Notes under the pieces: model-generated
Told to the model about the DNA's origin: nothing
The model's input: the letters and a program-made list of their open reading frames with translations, nothing else
The model's database searches: none
Source of the DNA: JAQBVV01 sp965249205
GTDB taxonomy: Bacteria; Acidobacteriota; Vicinamibacteria; Vicinamibacterales; UBA2999
Direction of reading: 5' to 3'
Length of the DNA stretch: 64,000 nt
Assembly: GCA_965249205.1 (NCBI GenBank)
Contig: CBDFLL010000005.1
Span: 558,001-622,000 of the forward strand
Position numbers and translations under genes: made by a program
Part shown: piece after piece, positions 8,614-17,246 of the stretch
Layout of the letters: every line of letters begins with the position of its first letter
How positions within the stretch are numbered: the stretch's first letter is position 1

Positions 8614-9207
8614 TCATTTCAGACCAAGGGTGTTGCCGGCCGCCAGCAAGCTGATCGCCTCCTGCAGGCGCCTCATCCTGGTCTCTTCCTTCTTAGCAGA
8701 ATCGATCCAGCCGACGTACATGCGTCGCTGCGACGGCGCAAGGCGATCAAAGGAGTGCCGAGCGTCGCGTTGAGCACTGATCGCTTTCCAGATGTACGGA
8801 GGAACTTCTTTCGCTGATGGCCGCGGGGCATCGCCGCCGCGGTTCGTTGGCGCGAGCTTGCGTCCCGAGGGCATCAGCCGTCCCTCGGCCTGGAGTCTGG
8901 CATATCGTCAGCGATTTGCCGTCGACCACCTGCTATCCGGCTTGCGAGGCGTAAACTTGCGTGCGTACCGCGCATCGTCGAGACGCTTGATCAAGCTGTC
9001 GATCCAGCCGAAGCACAACGCCTCGTCGACGGCATCCTCGTAGGAGACGCACGCCAGGCCGGTATGGAGCTTGTAAAAGATCAGCCATACCTCTTGTTCC
9101 GAGTTGTGATGCCTGTTGAGCCACGCGCGCCACTGTGCAGCCGTTTTCGCCTCAACCGTGTTCGGAGACCTTGACGGCACCGTCGATTGCTCTTCGTCGT
9201 CCGCCAT
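8614..9207 (-). pseudogene. YdeI/OmpD-associated family protein, split by one in-frame TGA
   Basis: One frame of 198 codons runs 9207-8614 except for a TGA at 8910-8908. Before it: AAQWRAWLNRHHNSEQEVWLIFYK, ALCFGWIDSLIKRLDDARYARKFTPRKPDSRWS and NR; after it: RYARLQAEGRLMPSG, then VPPYIWKAISAQRDARHSFDRLAPSQRRMYVGWIDSAKKEETRMRRL. Both halves belong to the YdeI family (bacteriocin-protection-like, function poorly known), and the join NR-x-RYARL fits an Arg. CGA to TGA, a single C-to-T change, would explain it, so I call a nonsense mutation (or a sequencing error). The start codon lies 3 bases from an attC-like site, so this was probably an integron cassette. Confidence 0.82.
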
Positions 9208-9209
9208 CC

Positions 9210-9283
9210 GCCTAAAACGTTCCGCTTCAGCCGCGGCGGCTCACGATGGCATCAGCCGCCGCCGGCTGCATGCGGTGTTGGGC
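9210..9283 (-). other. attC-like integron recombination site
   Basis: Read on the minus strand, the site begins GCCCAAC (fits RYYYAAC) at 9283 and ends GTTTTAGGC at 9210 (close to GTTRRRY, with two extra T). Between them the arms CCGCATGCAGCCGGCGGC... and ...GCCGCGGCTGAAGCGG pair along about 18 bp with bulged extrahelical bases and a 14-nt loop, the folded single-strand form recognised by integron integrases. As in known cassettes, the C-terminal codons of the upstream gene (GNAT) run into the site and the next gene (YdeI) starts right after it. Confidence 0.72.
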
Positions 9284-9814
9284 AGCCATCGGTTGGGTCC
9301 GCACTGATCTCTCGTAGCGCCTCAGACGCAACGTCCCGACGGGCGGGGGAAATCGCGCGTCGATTTCTCCACGTTCCTCGAAGCCGGCTTGTAGATAGTA
9401 ATTTACCAAGAACTGATTGTCGGCCACGCAATCGAGGCGAACGAACTCTCTGCCAAGGTGCGTCGCCCGATCTGCAGCCCATTTCAGCATCTGACCACCG
9501 AACCGGTGCTTGCCCCACGAGCGTCTAACCGCAAGGGTGTGCACATAGACCGCATCATCTTCAGCGACATCCGGCCAGACGATGGGTTCTCCCATCAACA
9601 CGCGAAACGCTCCCACCAACTCGTCGCCGATGAACGCCAGATGTACTTCTCTCCGGCCTATCGATTCTGCATAGTAGTCCGAAGAAAGGCGGAAGCTACC
9701 CGGACGCCACTGCCTGATTCCACGAGCTTCGAGCCAGTCAGCGACCTCCTCCAGTAGGTCGATGTAACGCCCGAGGTCGTCCTCTTGCGCTGACGCTATG
9801 CGCAGTTCTGTCAT
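9227..9814 (-). CDS. GNAT-family N-acetyltransferase (integron-cassette type)
   Basis: 195 residues from ATG 9814. GNAT fold: MTELRIASAQEDDL at the N terminus, WPDVAEDDAVYVHTLAVRRSWGKHRFGGQML (beta4 and the pyrophosphate-binding loop, here R-S-W-G-K-H-R-F-G in place of Q/RxxGxG/A), then FVRLDCVADNQFLVNYYLQAGFEERG. Transfers an acetyl group from acetyl-CoA to an amine; substrate unknown. The last 20 or so residues (MAAQHRMQPAAADAIVSRRG) are encoded by the attC-like site itself, a hallmark of cassette genes. The organisation GNAT-attC-YdeI on the minus strand suggests an array without a visible integrase. Confidence 0.88.
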   Translation of the reverse strand: MTELRIASAQEDDLGRYIDLLEEVADWLEARGIRQWRPGSFRLSSDYYAESIGRREVHLAFIGDELVGAFRVLMGEPIVWPDVAEDDAVYVHTLAVRRSWGKHRFGGQMLKWAADRATHLGREFVRLDCVADNQFLVNYYLQAGFEERGEIDARFPPPVGTLRLRRYERSVRTQPMAAQHRMQPAAADAIVSRRG

Positions 9815-10105
9815 TTCCTATTCGGGTTGATCTCGTCCCTTTCGGTCTGCCTAAGTAGAATTCGGCTGAACTCGATAGTTCGATATCCGAGCCGCGGTCG
9901 CAGTCTATCCCCATGCCGGGCTGGTTGTCGTCGGAAATGGCACTACTCGCGGTGGGAGCGGCAGGGTTCGAGCGGAGGTCGATGTCCCGACGGGCGGCCT
10001 GTCGCGTCGAAGCGCTCTGCGCGAAGGCGGGAGCCGGCTGCCGGACGAGGGCGGCGTGGCGGCGGTCACTGCTAGCGTTGAGGAAGCAGGGCGCCCGAGC
10101 GCTAG

Positions 10106-11400
10106 CAGGCTGCTGAAAAACTCCGTGAAATGGGATCGACAGATCGATCCCGGCGTACTACCATGCTCCCAACACCGCTGAAGGGAGCCCCATCATGCGC
10201 GGACACGATGAGCAAAGCACTCACATGTTCAGCTACCTGTCGCCGGAACAGCGCGTGCCAGCCGACCATCCGCTCCGCGCGGTTCGCGCGCTGACGGACG
10301 AAGCGCTGAGAACGATGTCGCGCAGGTTCGCCGGCCTGTACGCCAACACAGGGCGTCCGTCGATCCCGCCGGAACAGCTGCTGCGCGCGTTGTTGCTGCA
10401 GGTGCTCTACACGGTGCGGAGCGAGCGGCTGCTGATGGAAGAGCTCAATTACAACCTGCTGTTCCGCTGGTTCGTGGGCTTGAATTTGGACGACCCGGTT
10501 TGGCATCCCACCACGTTTACCAAGAATCGCGACCGGCTGCTGGCGGGCGATCTCGCGGCCGCCTTCTTTGATGCGGTGCAGGCCCACGCGCGGGCGGCCG
10601 GGCTGCTCTCGGACGAACACTTCACTGTGGATGGGACCCAATTGGAAGCGTGGGCCAGCCTGAAGAGCTTTCGGTGCCGGGACGCGGCGGAGAGCGACCC
10701 GCCCGATGACCCCGGGAATCCCACGGTCAACTTCCACGGGGAGCGGCGGCGCAACGACACGCACCAGTCGACGACCGATCCGGAGGCGATGCTGCCTCGG
10801 AAGGGCCAGGGGAAGGAAGCCAAGCTGGCGTATCTGGGCCACGTGCTGCTGGACAAGCGACAGGGACTTGTCGCCAACGTCTGCGCGACTCACGCGACGG
10901 GGACCGCCGAACGCGAGGCAGCGGCGCTGTTGCTGGAGGCCAGCGCGCCGCCGGGCAGCACGGTCGGGGCGGACAAGGGCTACGATGTGGCAAGCTTTGT
11001 GGCCGCTGTCCGTATCCGGGCCGTCACGCCCCACGTTGCTCAGAAGGTCCGCTGGAGTGCGATCGATGGCCGGACCACGCGGCATGCGGGCTATCACGTC
11101 AGTCAGCGGAAACGGAAACTCGTAGAACAGGTCTTTGGCTGGATGAAGACCGTCGGCGGCTTGCGCAAACTCCGGCATCGCGGTGTCGCCCTCGTGGATT
11201 GGCAGCTTACCTTCGCCGCCACGGTCTATAACTTGGTCCGGCTGCGGAATCTGGAGGCGAGGTGTCCCTGATCACCGGCCGCGCGTGTCGCCGGCCCCTT
11301 GATCGGGGCCAGCGCACAGCCGTGCGCACCGTTGTCGGTCGGTGGTGACTCGCATGATCCTTAGAAAACGGCCCGATCACCCGGGTTCTTCAGCAGCCTG
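10106..11400 (+). mobile_element. IS5-family insertion sequence, copy 2 (1,295 bp)
   Basis: Same length, ends and orientation as the copy at 1195-2489, again flanked by CTAG (10102-10105 and 11401-11404). The flanking genes do not join into a frame when the element is removed. The 287 bases to its left (9815-10101) hold no recognisable gene. Confidence 0.93.
10195..11271 (+). CDS. IS5-family transposase (copy 2)
   Basis: 358 residues, identical to the copy at 1284 except for Lys instead of Asn in LLDKRQGLV. DDE residues D146, D260 and E311 are kept and the frame is intact. Near-identity of the two copies implies recent transposition or gene conversion. Confidence 0.95.
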   Translation: MRGHDEQSTHMFSYLSPEQRVPADHPLRAVRALTDEALRTMSRRFAGLYANTGRPSIPPEQLLRALLLQVLYTVRSERLLMEELNYNLLFRWFVGLNLDDPVWHPTTFTKNRDRLLAGDLAAAFFDAVQAHARAAGLLSDEHFTVDGTQLEAWASLKSFRCRDAAESDPPDDPGNPTVNFHGERRRNDTHQSTTDPEAMLPRKGQGKEAKLAYLGHVLLDKRQGLVANVCATHATGTAEREAAALLLEASAPPGSTVGADKGYDVASFVAAVRIRAVTPHVAQKVRWSAIDGRTTRHAGYHVSQRKRKLVEQVFGWMKTVGGLRKLRHRGVALVDWQLTFAATVYNLVRLRNLEARCP

Positions 11401-11453
11401 CTAGGCGAAGTTCGTCCACCCGAGACCGCGGCTCTGCGTGTAGGCTATGCGGC

Positions 11454-12917
11454 ATGAGCGACACCGCATCTCCGGCTCCTATCAACACTCCACCGCTTCC
11501 CTCGATGTCCACCGGCAGCATGATCAGGCACTTCGGGCCTGGAATGATTCTGATGATGACCGGGATCGGCACCAGTCATCTGGTCACGGCTCCGCTGGCT
11601 GGCGCGCAGTTCGGATACATCCTGCTGTGGTCTGTGCTGGCCTCGTACGTCTTCAAGTACTACGGCTTCGAGATGGCGTTCCGATTCACGCACGCGACCG
11701 GGCGGAGCATGCTGGACGCGTATGCCACGGCACCCGGTAAGTGGCCGCTCTGGTACATGCTCGTCACGACGATCGTCCAGAGCGCGCTTGGCCAGGCGGG
11801 ACGCCTCGCCGCAGCGGCCGCCGTGCCGTACTTCATCGTGGAGTACTACTTCGGGCTGACCCTGAACCCAGGGATCTACGCGTTCGTACTGGGCGTAGTA
11901 GCCGTCACGATTATTCTGCGTGGGCGCTACGCGATGCTCGAAACGCTGACGAAGCTGTTCGCCGGTGTGCTCTGCGTCTCGAGCCTCATCGTCTATTTCG
12001 TGGAGCCCGCGCCCGCCTCGGCCTTCCGGTATTTCCTGATGTTCGACACGCCTGAAGGGTCGATGATCATCATCGCGGCGTTCTTCGGTCTGCTGCCAAC
12101 CGGCATCGACGTATCGTTGCAGGCGTCGGAGTGGGGTAAAGCGAAGCGGACCGGCATGGGTCGCCTTCGCGAACAACTTGAGGCGCATGGCGTGACCCAA
12201 CGCTTCAACCCGCTGACCTCGCCCAAGAGCGCCCTGACCGTCGACACCTCCAAGCTGCCGGCCGACGCTCTTGAATACTGCCGCCGTTGGTTCACGATCG
12301 GCATGCTGGATTTCAGGTTCGGCCACATCATCTCCTTCGCCATCGCGAGCGTCTTTCTCCTCCTCGCGGCCCAATGGATTCCCGGAAGCGACGTCAGCGG
12401 CAACGCCGTCATGGGCGAGATCGCCGGCATTTTCACCAATAGCGTCGGTCCTTGGATGATGATCGTGTTCCTGGTCGGGGCGTTTGCGGCCACGTTCTCG
12501 ACCGCGTTCAACTACTTTGACGGCTGGCCTCGAGTCGTTGCCGCTTGTTGCCGCAATCTGTTCCCCGGAACGGCCCGGTTGCGGGGAATCGCCGCCGATG
12601 AGCTCACCGAGGAGCACCGCACGACCGCGTACTCGGAGTACAACATCTACCGGGCGACGATGCTGTTCTCCCTGGTCGCAGCCGTGGCGATCATGGCTGG
12701 CGTCAACCGGCCGGTCTGGCTGGTGCTCATCGCGTCCGCCCTTGCCTACTTCGTCGCCCCGGTGATCTTCTTTCTCAATCTGTACTACTGTTTCACGGTG
12801 ATACCGAACACCGATCGCCTCTTCTATCCGTCGCGGTTTGCAACAGTGTTCGGATGGCTGAGCTTCGTCATGTTCACCGGCATGACGGCCGTGCTGATCT
12901 GGGATCGACTGCTGTAG
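11454..12917 (+). CDS. NRAMP-family-like transporter lacking the DPGN motif
   Basis: 487 residues, about 11 membrane segments, inner membrane. The NRAMP fold is suggested by FGPGMILMMTGIGTSHLVTAPLAGAQFGY (segment 1 region), the HATGRSMLDAY loop, AAFFGLLPTGIDVSLQASEWGK (segment 6 region) and FATVFGWLSFVMFTGMTAVL. In classical Mn2+/Fe2+ NRAMP proteins segment 1 has DPGN and segment 6 has MPH, which bind the metal; here those places read GTSH and PTGID. It therefore belongs to a divergent branch and its substrate is uncertain. It starts 50 bases after the IS5 copy 2 and ends before a shared hairpin terminator. Confidence 0.82.
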   Translation: MSDTASPAPINTPPLPSMSTGSMIRHFGPGMILMMTGIGTSHLVTAPLAGAQFGYILLWSVLASYVFKYYGFEMAFRFTHATGRSMLDAYATAPGKWPLWYMLVTTIVQSALGQAGRLAAAAAVPYFIVEYYFGLTLNPGIYAFVLGVVAVTIILRGRYAMLETLTKLFAGVLCVSSLIVYFVEPAPASAFRYFLMFDTPEGSMIIIAAFFGLLPTGIDVSLQASEWGKAKRTGMGRLREQLEAHGVTQRFNPLTSPKSALTVDTSKLPADALEYCRRWFTIGMLDFRFGHIISFAIASVFLLLAAQWIPGSDVSGNAVMGEIAGIFTNSVGPWMMIVFLVGAFAATFSTAFNYFDGWPRVVAACCRNLFPGTARLRGIAADELTEEHRTTAYSEYNIYRATMLFSLVAAVAIMAGVNRPVWLVLIASALAYFVAPVIFFLNLYYCFTVIPNTDRLFYPSRFATVFGWLSFVMFTGMTAVLIWDRLL

Positions 12918-12960
12918 GAGGGTGCACGAACAGGCCGGTGCCTTCAACTCCGTGAGCGGG

Positions 12961-12992
12961 TGATCGGGGACAAGGCCGCCGCGCCCCGATCA
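12961..12992. terminator. Bidirectional hairpin between convergent genes
   Basis: Perfect 9-bp inverted repeat TGATCGGGG / CCCCGATCA with a 14-nt loop, between the NRAMP-like stop (12917) and the hydratase stop (13022). No T-run follows on either side, so termination is likely but not certain. Confidence 0.5.
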
Positions 12993-13021
12993 GGACCCGC
13001 CGGGAGACTGTGACAACGGAC

Positions 13022-13825
13022 CTAGGGCCGCAGTTCCACCCCGAGCGCCGGCAGATCAATACCGGACGCGACGACCTCCCACCGCTCACCGGCGGCGATG
13101 GCCGGCGGCGGGGTCAGCGTGCCAGTGGTGATCACCTCGCCAGGCCGCAACGGCTCGGCGCCAGCTTGCGCGGCGATTGCCGAGGCCAGTTCGCCCATGC
13201 AAACGGCGGGGCTCTCCAGTACATTCTTGCCTCCGCCCTCCGCGACCAGTTCCCCGTTCTTCGACAAACGCACCGTGAAGGCAGCCAGTTGATCGACGAG
13301 CGCCGGAATGTTTCCACTGTCGACAGGCACAGGTGTCCCGACGACGAGGGCGGCGTGAAAGCCAAAGGACGCCACGAGATCAGCGGCCTTGAACTTCCAG
13401 TCCGGGAACGGATTGTCGACCAGCTCGTACCCGAGCGCGAGCCATTCGACGCACCCGAGCACGGCAGAGGCGTCAGGCGACGTCGGCACACTCTTGAGCT
13501 TCATGACGACTTCTGGCTCAAGCTTCGGCGCACGCATCCTCGCCAGCGACGCGGACGCGCGTCCGTTCTCCGCGAAGTGCACGGTGTCGTCGTACATGTT
13601 GGCCCACAGGACAGTCTCGATCTTGAGGGCCCGCCACACCGCCTTGTTCGCAGCGCCCACCTTTCGTCCAACGATCGTGCGACCTTCGGCCCGTCTCATC
13701 TGCGTGAGTTCCGCCTCCACCGCATAGGCGGTCGCCAGATCGCATCCGCCTTCGCGGGCCGTCGGCGCCACGGCAATGCGACTGCCGGATGTGTACGCGT
13801 CAAACAATTCTTTCGCCAGTGCCAT
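13022..13825 (-). CDS. 2-keto-4-pentenoate hydratase / FAH-superfamily protein
   Basis: 267 residues. ATG 13825 is preferred because GGAGGATACGGCGTA precedes it; the open frame continues upstream through a simple repeat that is not protein-like. Family features: ELFDAYTSGSRIAVAP, AYAVEAELTQMRRAEGRTIVGRKVGAAN, the metal-site segment KLEPEVVMKLKSVPTSPD with the two carboxylates, LGYELVDNPFPDWKFKAADLVASFGFHAALVVGTP, and LRPGEVITTGTLTPPPAIAAGERW. Members hydrate 2-hydroxypentadienoate or decarboxylate oxalocrotonate in meta-cleavage of aromatic compounds; there are no meta-cleavage neighbours here, so the substrate is open. Confidence 0.87.
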   Translation of the reverse strand: MALAKELFDAYTSGSRIAVAPTAREGGCDLATAYAVEAELTQMRRAEGRTIVGRKVGAANKAVWRALKIETVLWANMYDDTVHFAENGRASASLARMRAPKLEPEVVMKLKSVPTSPDASAVLGCVEWLALGYELVDNPFPDWKFKAADLVASFGFHAALVVGTPVPVDSGNIPALVDQLAAFTVRLSKNGELVAEGGGKNVLESPAVCMGELASAIAAQAGAEPLRPGEVITTGTLTPPPAIAAGERWEVVASGIDLPALGVELRP

Positions 13826-13956
13826 TACGCCGTATCCTCCATGCTTATCCGCTGATTCGCGGCCATTATATCGGGAGCCCTTCTTGCGCTTGCGCGCTGG
13901 CGGCCGGCGCACACGATGTGACGGGCGCCCGCGACGTGCCTCGCGCTGGACCCGCA

Positions 13957-14100
13957 GCGTCGGGCGTCCCTTGGGACGCGGCATCGGGCGTCCTTGCGGA
14001 CGCGGCATCGGGCGTCCCTTGGGACGCGGCATCGGGCGTCCCTTGGGACGCGGCATCGGGCGTCCTTTGGGACGCGGCATCGGGCGTCCTTGCGGACGCG
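13957..14100. repeat. Six tandem 24-bp units, each an inverted repeat (hairpin array)
   Basis: Units of the form GCATCGGGCGTCC-YTTG-SGGACGCG repeat six times without spacing (13957, 13981, 14005, 14029, 14053, 14077). Inside each unit GCGTCC and GGACGC form a 6-7 bp stem; loop variants (CTTG, TTGC, TTTG) keep the stem paired. It lies between the malate synthase stop and the hydratase start on the minus strand. A 98-residue minus-strand frame (14162-13866) reads it as TPDAASQG octapeptides, but its start lacks a ribosome binding site and I do not call it a gene. The remainder of the 370-bp gap holds nothing recognisable. Confidence 0.85.
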
Positions 14101-14195
14101 TCTGGCGGGTGACTTGCGAACAGATCGAGCAGGGTCATCGGGACAGGTGACGAAGGACTCATTGTGACCTCGAAAATGTTTGGGCTCTGCGCGCG

Positions 14196-16280
14196 TTACA
14201 CCGACGCTGGCAGCACATCGTACACATCATCGTACGCATGCAGCGCCTTCTCAATCCGGCCGCGGCTGGCCGTGTCGGTGGCACTCGACAGTTGTGCGAC
14301 GAGATCCTCTCGATTGCCGAAGATCCCGTCGAGGATCGCCGCACGATCCGCCTCCGACTGCTCAATGATGGCAAGCAGCACCCGGGAACCGTACTTGATC
14401 CATCGCGACTGCGGAACCAGGCGCCCGTTCGCATCGGTCTCCACGACCTGGCGCTTCAGGACCGTCAACACAAGTTCCGCGTGCGACTCCTCGTAGACGA
14501 CGCCCAATTTCGCAAAGAGCTGCTTGACCGTCTCGCGACGCTCATCCAGCAAGCGCATGAACAACTCTGGTGTGACCCGATCGCCCTTCTTGCTCCTCTC
14601 GCCGTCCGCGGTGAGTTCGACTCCGTGGAACACTGTGAGGTAGAGAAAATGCCAGAAGATCTCGTAGGTGGCGAGGTCGTTCATGAAACGCAGGCCGGTC
14701 CGCGGGTCGTAAATGGCCGCCGCGTTGTTGCCCTGGAGCTGCTGGAACATGAACTCCGTGGACATGTACATGGCGTAGCGAAGGCCATCCTCGGTCGTCG
14801 GGCCGTCGGGCCGCGCGAGCAGACGTTCTCGCGCCTCCTCCGAGAACAACTTGTCTACGGTGAGGTCATCGGCGGTCAGCTCGAGCGGACGAATCTTGCC
14901 GTCGGCGATGAGCCCAAGTGCCTCGAGGCGGCTGGTCTCCTCCGGATTGAGCTTGTCCACCACCCTCTGCAGGTCGGCCGCGTTGGCGACGAGTGACTCT
15001 CGCCCAGCCTCAACGTACGCCGGAGAGATCGTCGCCACCCAGCTCTGCCGGTAGGTATCGTGCAGCGTTCCGTTGATGCGGAACAAGCCCGTCAGCCGCT
15101 CGCGCAACTTGTCGAACCAGATATCGCGGAGTGCCTTGGCGTCGTGTTCGGGTGCGCGCGGGTTCTGCATCTGCGCCGCCATACCGCCAATCGGCATGCC
15201 GCCGGCCAGCAAGGCCAGCAGAGCGTTGCGCATCGTGTAATAGCTCATCGATGGTTCGGTCATTGTGATGGTGTTGGGATCCGGAATCACCATGGAGGGA
15301 TCGAGCCTGAACATCTCCTCGCGACTGTTTATATAGTCCCAGCGCCCAACGTTCGGCCCGATGAGATTCTCGCGCAGCACCCACATGATCAGTTCCTGTT
15401 GCATCGCGTACTCGGCACGCTCGTTGAGCATCTTGATCTTCAGCGTGCCGCGCCGCAGGCCCATGGCCTCTTCAAGCTGCTTGAGCAGCGTCGACACCAG
15501 TCGGGCCTCCTGCCACGATTCGATCTTCGGCACGTAGTAGTAGACGCCCGAGCCGTTCCGCTGCTGTGAGTCGAAGTTGCTCAGCGCGTGAATGACCAGT
15601 GCGGGCACGATCGCCGGCACCGGCGCGCCATCCAACGAGATCTGCCGGTTGTGCAGGTGCAGCCCCGGCACCCGGTGAAAGATGGTCGGCCACTTTTCCG
15701 GTGGAACGTCGATGGTGTATGTCCGGTCCTTCGTCGGGTGCACGAACGGCTTCCCGTCCCACTTGTGGGCGAGAATGTCCGCCAGATTCTGCCACCCGCG
15801 ATAGAGCTGATCCTTGTAGTCGCCGCCCGCGTCTTCCCAGTCCCACATCCACTGCGACGCGCCGCTGTTGAGCGCGCCCATCGCCATGCCGAGATCGATC
15901 GCAGGACCCGTGCCCTCGAGTCCCGGCCTCATCGTGTCGGCGGGAATCGGTACCGTAGCATTCAGACGCCAGGCGTCTGCCGTGTCGCGTCCGAAGAACC
16001 CGTCCAGCAGACCGCGCCGTATGGCAGTCGCAGTCGTCGTGTTGCCGTCGGCATCCGCGATCTCGTCGGTGCCAGGCAGAAAGTCATACCGCGCCTCACC
16101 GCGCGCGACCTTTTCCTGAAAACGATGCCGAGCCGCCAGTAGCTGTGGCAGATCGGTGGTGATCGCCGCAGTCATGTCCGCGATGAGGTCTTCGACCACC
16201 AGCGTGCGTCCGTTCGCCGTGTGCGAGCCAAAAAGCGATGCGTGCTGGTCGCGGATGTCTTGACGAATTCGCAGAGTCAC
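14196..16280 (-). CDS. aceB: Malate synthase, long form
   Basis: 694 residues; condenses glyoxylate with acetyl-CoA to malate in the glyoxylate shunt. Visible landmarks: DWEDAGGDYKDQLYRGWQNL, the YYYVPKIESWQEARLVSTLL and RRGTLKIKMLNERAEYAMQQELIMWVL segments containing the catalytic Arg and metal-binding Glu, then GPNVGRWDYINSREEMFR, MPIGGMAAQMQNPRAPEHDAKAL and TYRQSWVATISPAYVEAGRESL. The C-terminal extension of about 150 residues (from TTEDGLRYAMYMSTEF) is longer than in the 530-residue A-type enzyme. GTG start at 16280 is supported by GGGAGGCTCCTC. No isocitrate lyase lies in the window. Function of the extension unknown. Confidence 0.9.
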   Translation of the reverse strand: MTLRIRQDIRDQHASLFGSHTANGRTLVVEDLIADMTAAITTDLPQLLAARHRFQEKVARGEARYDFLPGTDEIADADGNTTTATAIRRGLLDGFFGRDTADAWRLNATVPIPADTMRPGLEGTGPAIDLGMAMGALNSGASQWMWDWEDAGGDYKDQLYRGWQNLADILAHKWDGKPFVHPTKDRTYTIDVPPEKWPTIFHRVPGLHLHNRQISLDGAPVPAIVPALVIHALSNFDSQQRNGSGVYYYVPKIESWQEARLVSTLLKQLEEAMGLRRGTLKIKMLNERAEYAMQQELIMWVLRENLIGPNVGRWDYINSREEMFRLDPSMVIPDPNTITMTEPSMSYYTMRNALLALLAGGMPIGGMAAQMQNPRAPEHDAKALRDIWFDKLRERLTGLFRINGTLHDTYRQSWVATISPAYVEAGRESLVANAADLQRVVDKLNPEETSRLEALGLIADGKIRPLELTADDLTVDKLFSEEARERLLARPDGPTTEDGLRYAMYMSTEFMFQQLQGNNAAAIYDPRTGLRFMNDLATYEIFWHFLYLTVFHGVELTADGERSKKGDRVTPELFMRLLDERRETVKQLFAKLGVVYEESHAELVLTVLKRQVVETDANGRLVPQSRWIKYGSRVLLAIIEQSEADRAAILDGIFGNREDLVAQLSSATDTASRGRIEKALHAYDDVYDVLPASV

Positions 16281-16382
16281 GAGGAGCCTCCCGGGTGTGT
16301 AAAAGAAGCGCCACTAGGGGCAGGTAGAAGCGTCAGATTGTACCATCTTGCCCGCGCGCACCCCGTCACCTCCGCAGGCGGG

Positions 16383-17246
16383 CTACGACGTGTCCCGCCC
16401 AGTCGGCACATCGGCCGCGGTTCCCGTGAAGAAACGATACATCCAGATGTCGAGCGAGACGATGCCGACCATCACGAGATACGCGGCCGGCCCGTCAAGC
16501 AGATGCAGCTCATTCAGCAGCCTGGAGAGCCCGAAACCGACCACCCAGGCGTCAAAGCTCAAGCACACCCGCCGGAACGTCTCCACTGGGGCGTGCCGAA
16601 TAATAAAAGCCCCGAGCGGCACGCCAATCGCGATGCTCGGCACGATCCATGGAATCAGCTCAAGGCTGGTGGCGCTGTAGAGACCCGCGAATCCGTAGGC
16701 CACGGCCGTCATCGACGATTCCGCGAGGCGGACGAATCCCAGCGCCGCCCGAAAGTCCTTCCTCGCGAGCCCCTGGTTATTCAGCATGACCGCCAGTGGC
16801 GGACCAGAGATTGTGGTCACCGAATACAGCACGCCCAGGCTGCCGCCGAAGACGAAGCCAACGGCGCGCTCATTCCGAATCGGCCGCCGGTAGCCCGCTG
16901 TCTGCAACAGAATCAGCGGGAGCAATGTCGCGTAGGTCGCGAACCGAAGCCAATCGGCATTCATCTGCGAGACGACAGCTGTGCCGACCATGACGCCCGG
17001 AGCCAAGCCGATGACGATTGGCAGCACCCGCTTCCAGATACCCGGCAACGCCTCGCGGTTGACCCAGAGCACGTAAGCGTTCAGCACGACCTCGATCAGC
17101 ACGAGTGCAGGATTGAGCACGCGGTTGGCGAGAAAGAGGAGCGCGATCGGCACGGTAATCGAAGAAAACCCATAGCCGAACGCCCCATTCACGACGGCCG
17201 CAAACAGCGTGATCCCAGCGAGTGCGAAGGTATGCCAGTCGGTCAT
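16383..17246 (-). CDS. TauE/SafE-family membrane exporter
   Basis: 287 residues with about eight membrane segments. The family's paired repeats show as FALAGITLFAAVVNGAFGYGFSSITVPIALLF at the N terminus and ERAVGFVFGGSLGVLYSVTTISGPPLAVMLNNQGLARKDFRAAL in the middle. Family members export sulfite, sulfoacetate or other organic anions. It lies divergently next to the cysDNH operon, which makes sulfite or another sulfur anion a reasonable guess, not proved. Starts at ATG 17246. Confidence 0.85.
   Translation of the reverse strand: MTDWHTFALAGITLFAAVVNGAFGYGFSSITVPIALLFLANRVLNPALVLIEVVLNAYVLWVNREALPGIWKRVLPIVIGLAPGVMVGTAVVSQMNADWLRFATYATLLPLILLQTAGYRRPIRNERAVGFVFGGSLGVLYSVTTISGPPLAVMLNNQGLARKDFRAALGFVRLAESSMTAVAYGFAGLYSATSLELIPWIVPSIAIGVPLGAFIIRHAPVETFRRVCLSFDAWVVGFGLSRLLNELHLLDGPAAYLVMVGIVSLDIWMYRFFTGTAADVPTGRDTS

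Noticed and set aside
8908..8910. TGA in the YdeI gene as selenocysteine
   Set aside because: The place fits Arg, not Cys, and CGA to TGA is one transition.
11445..12947. 500-residue minus-strand frame opposite the NRAMP-like gene
   Set aside because: Composition (His, Arg, Gln, Glu) is that of an antisense shadow; the plus strand has membrane segments and a proper start.
13826..14080. Upstream extension of the hydratase frame with repeated KGRPMPRP
   Set aside because: It only translates the 24-bp hairpin array; a strong ribosome binding site lies before ATG 13825.
13957..14100. Tandem 24-bp repeats as a CRISPR array
   Set aside because: The units are contiguous with no spacers and no cas genes are present.
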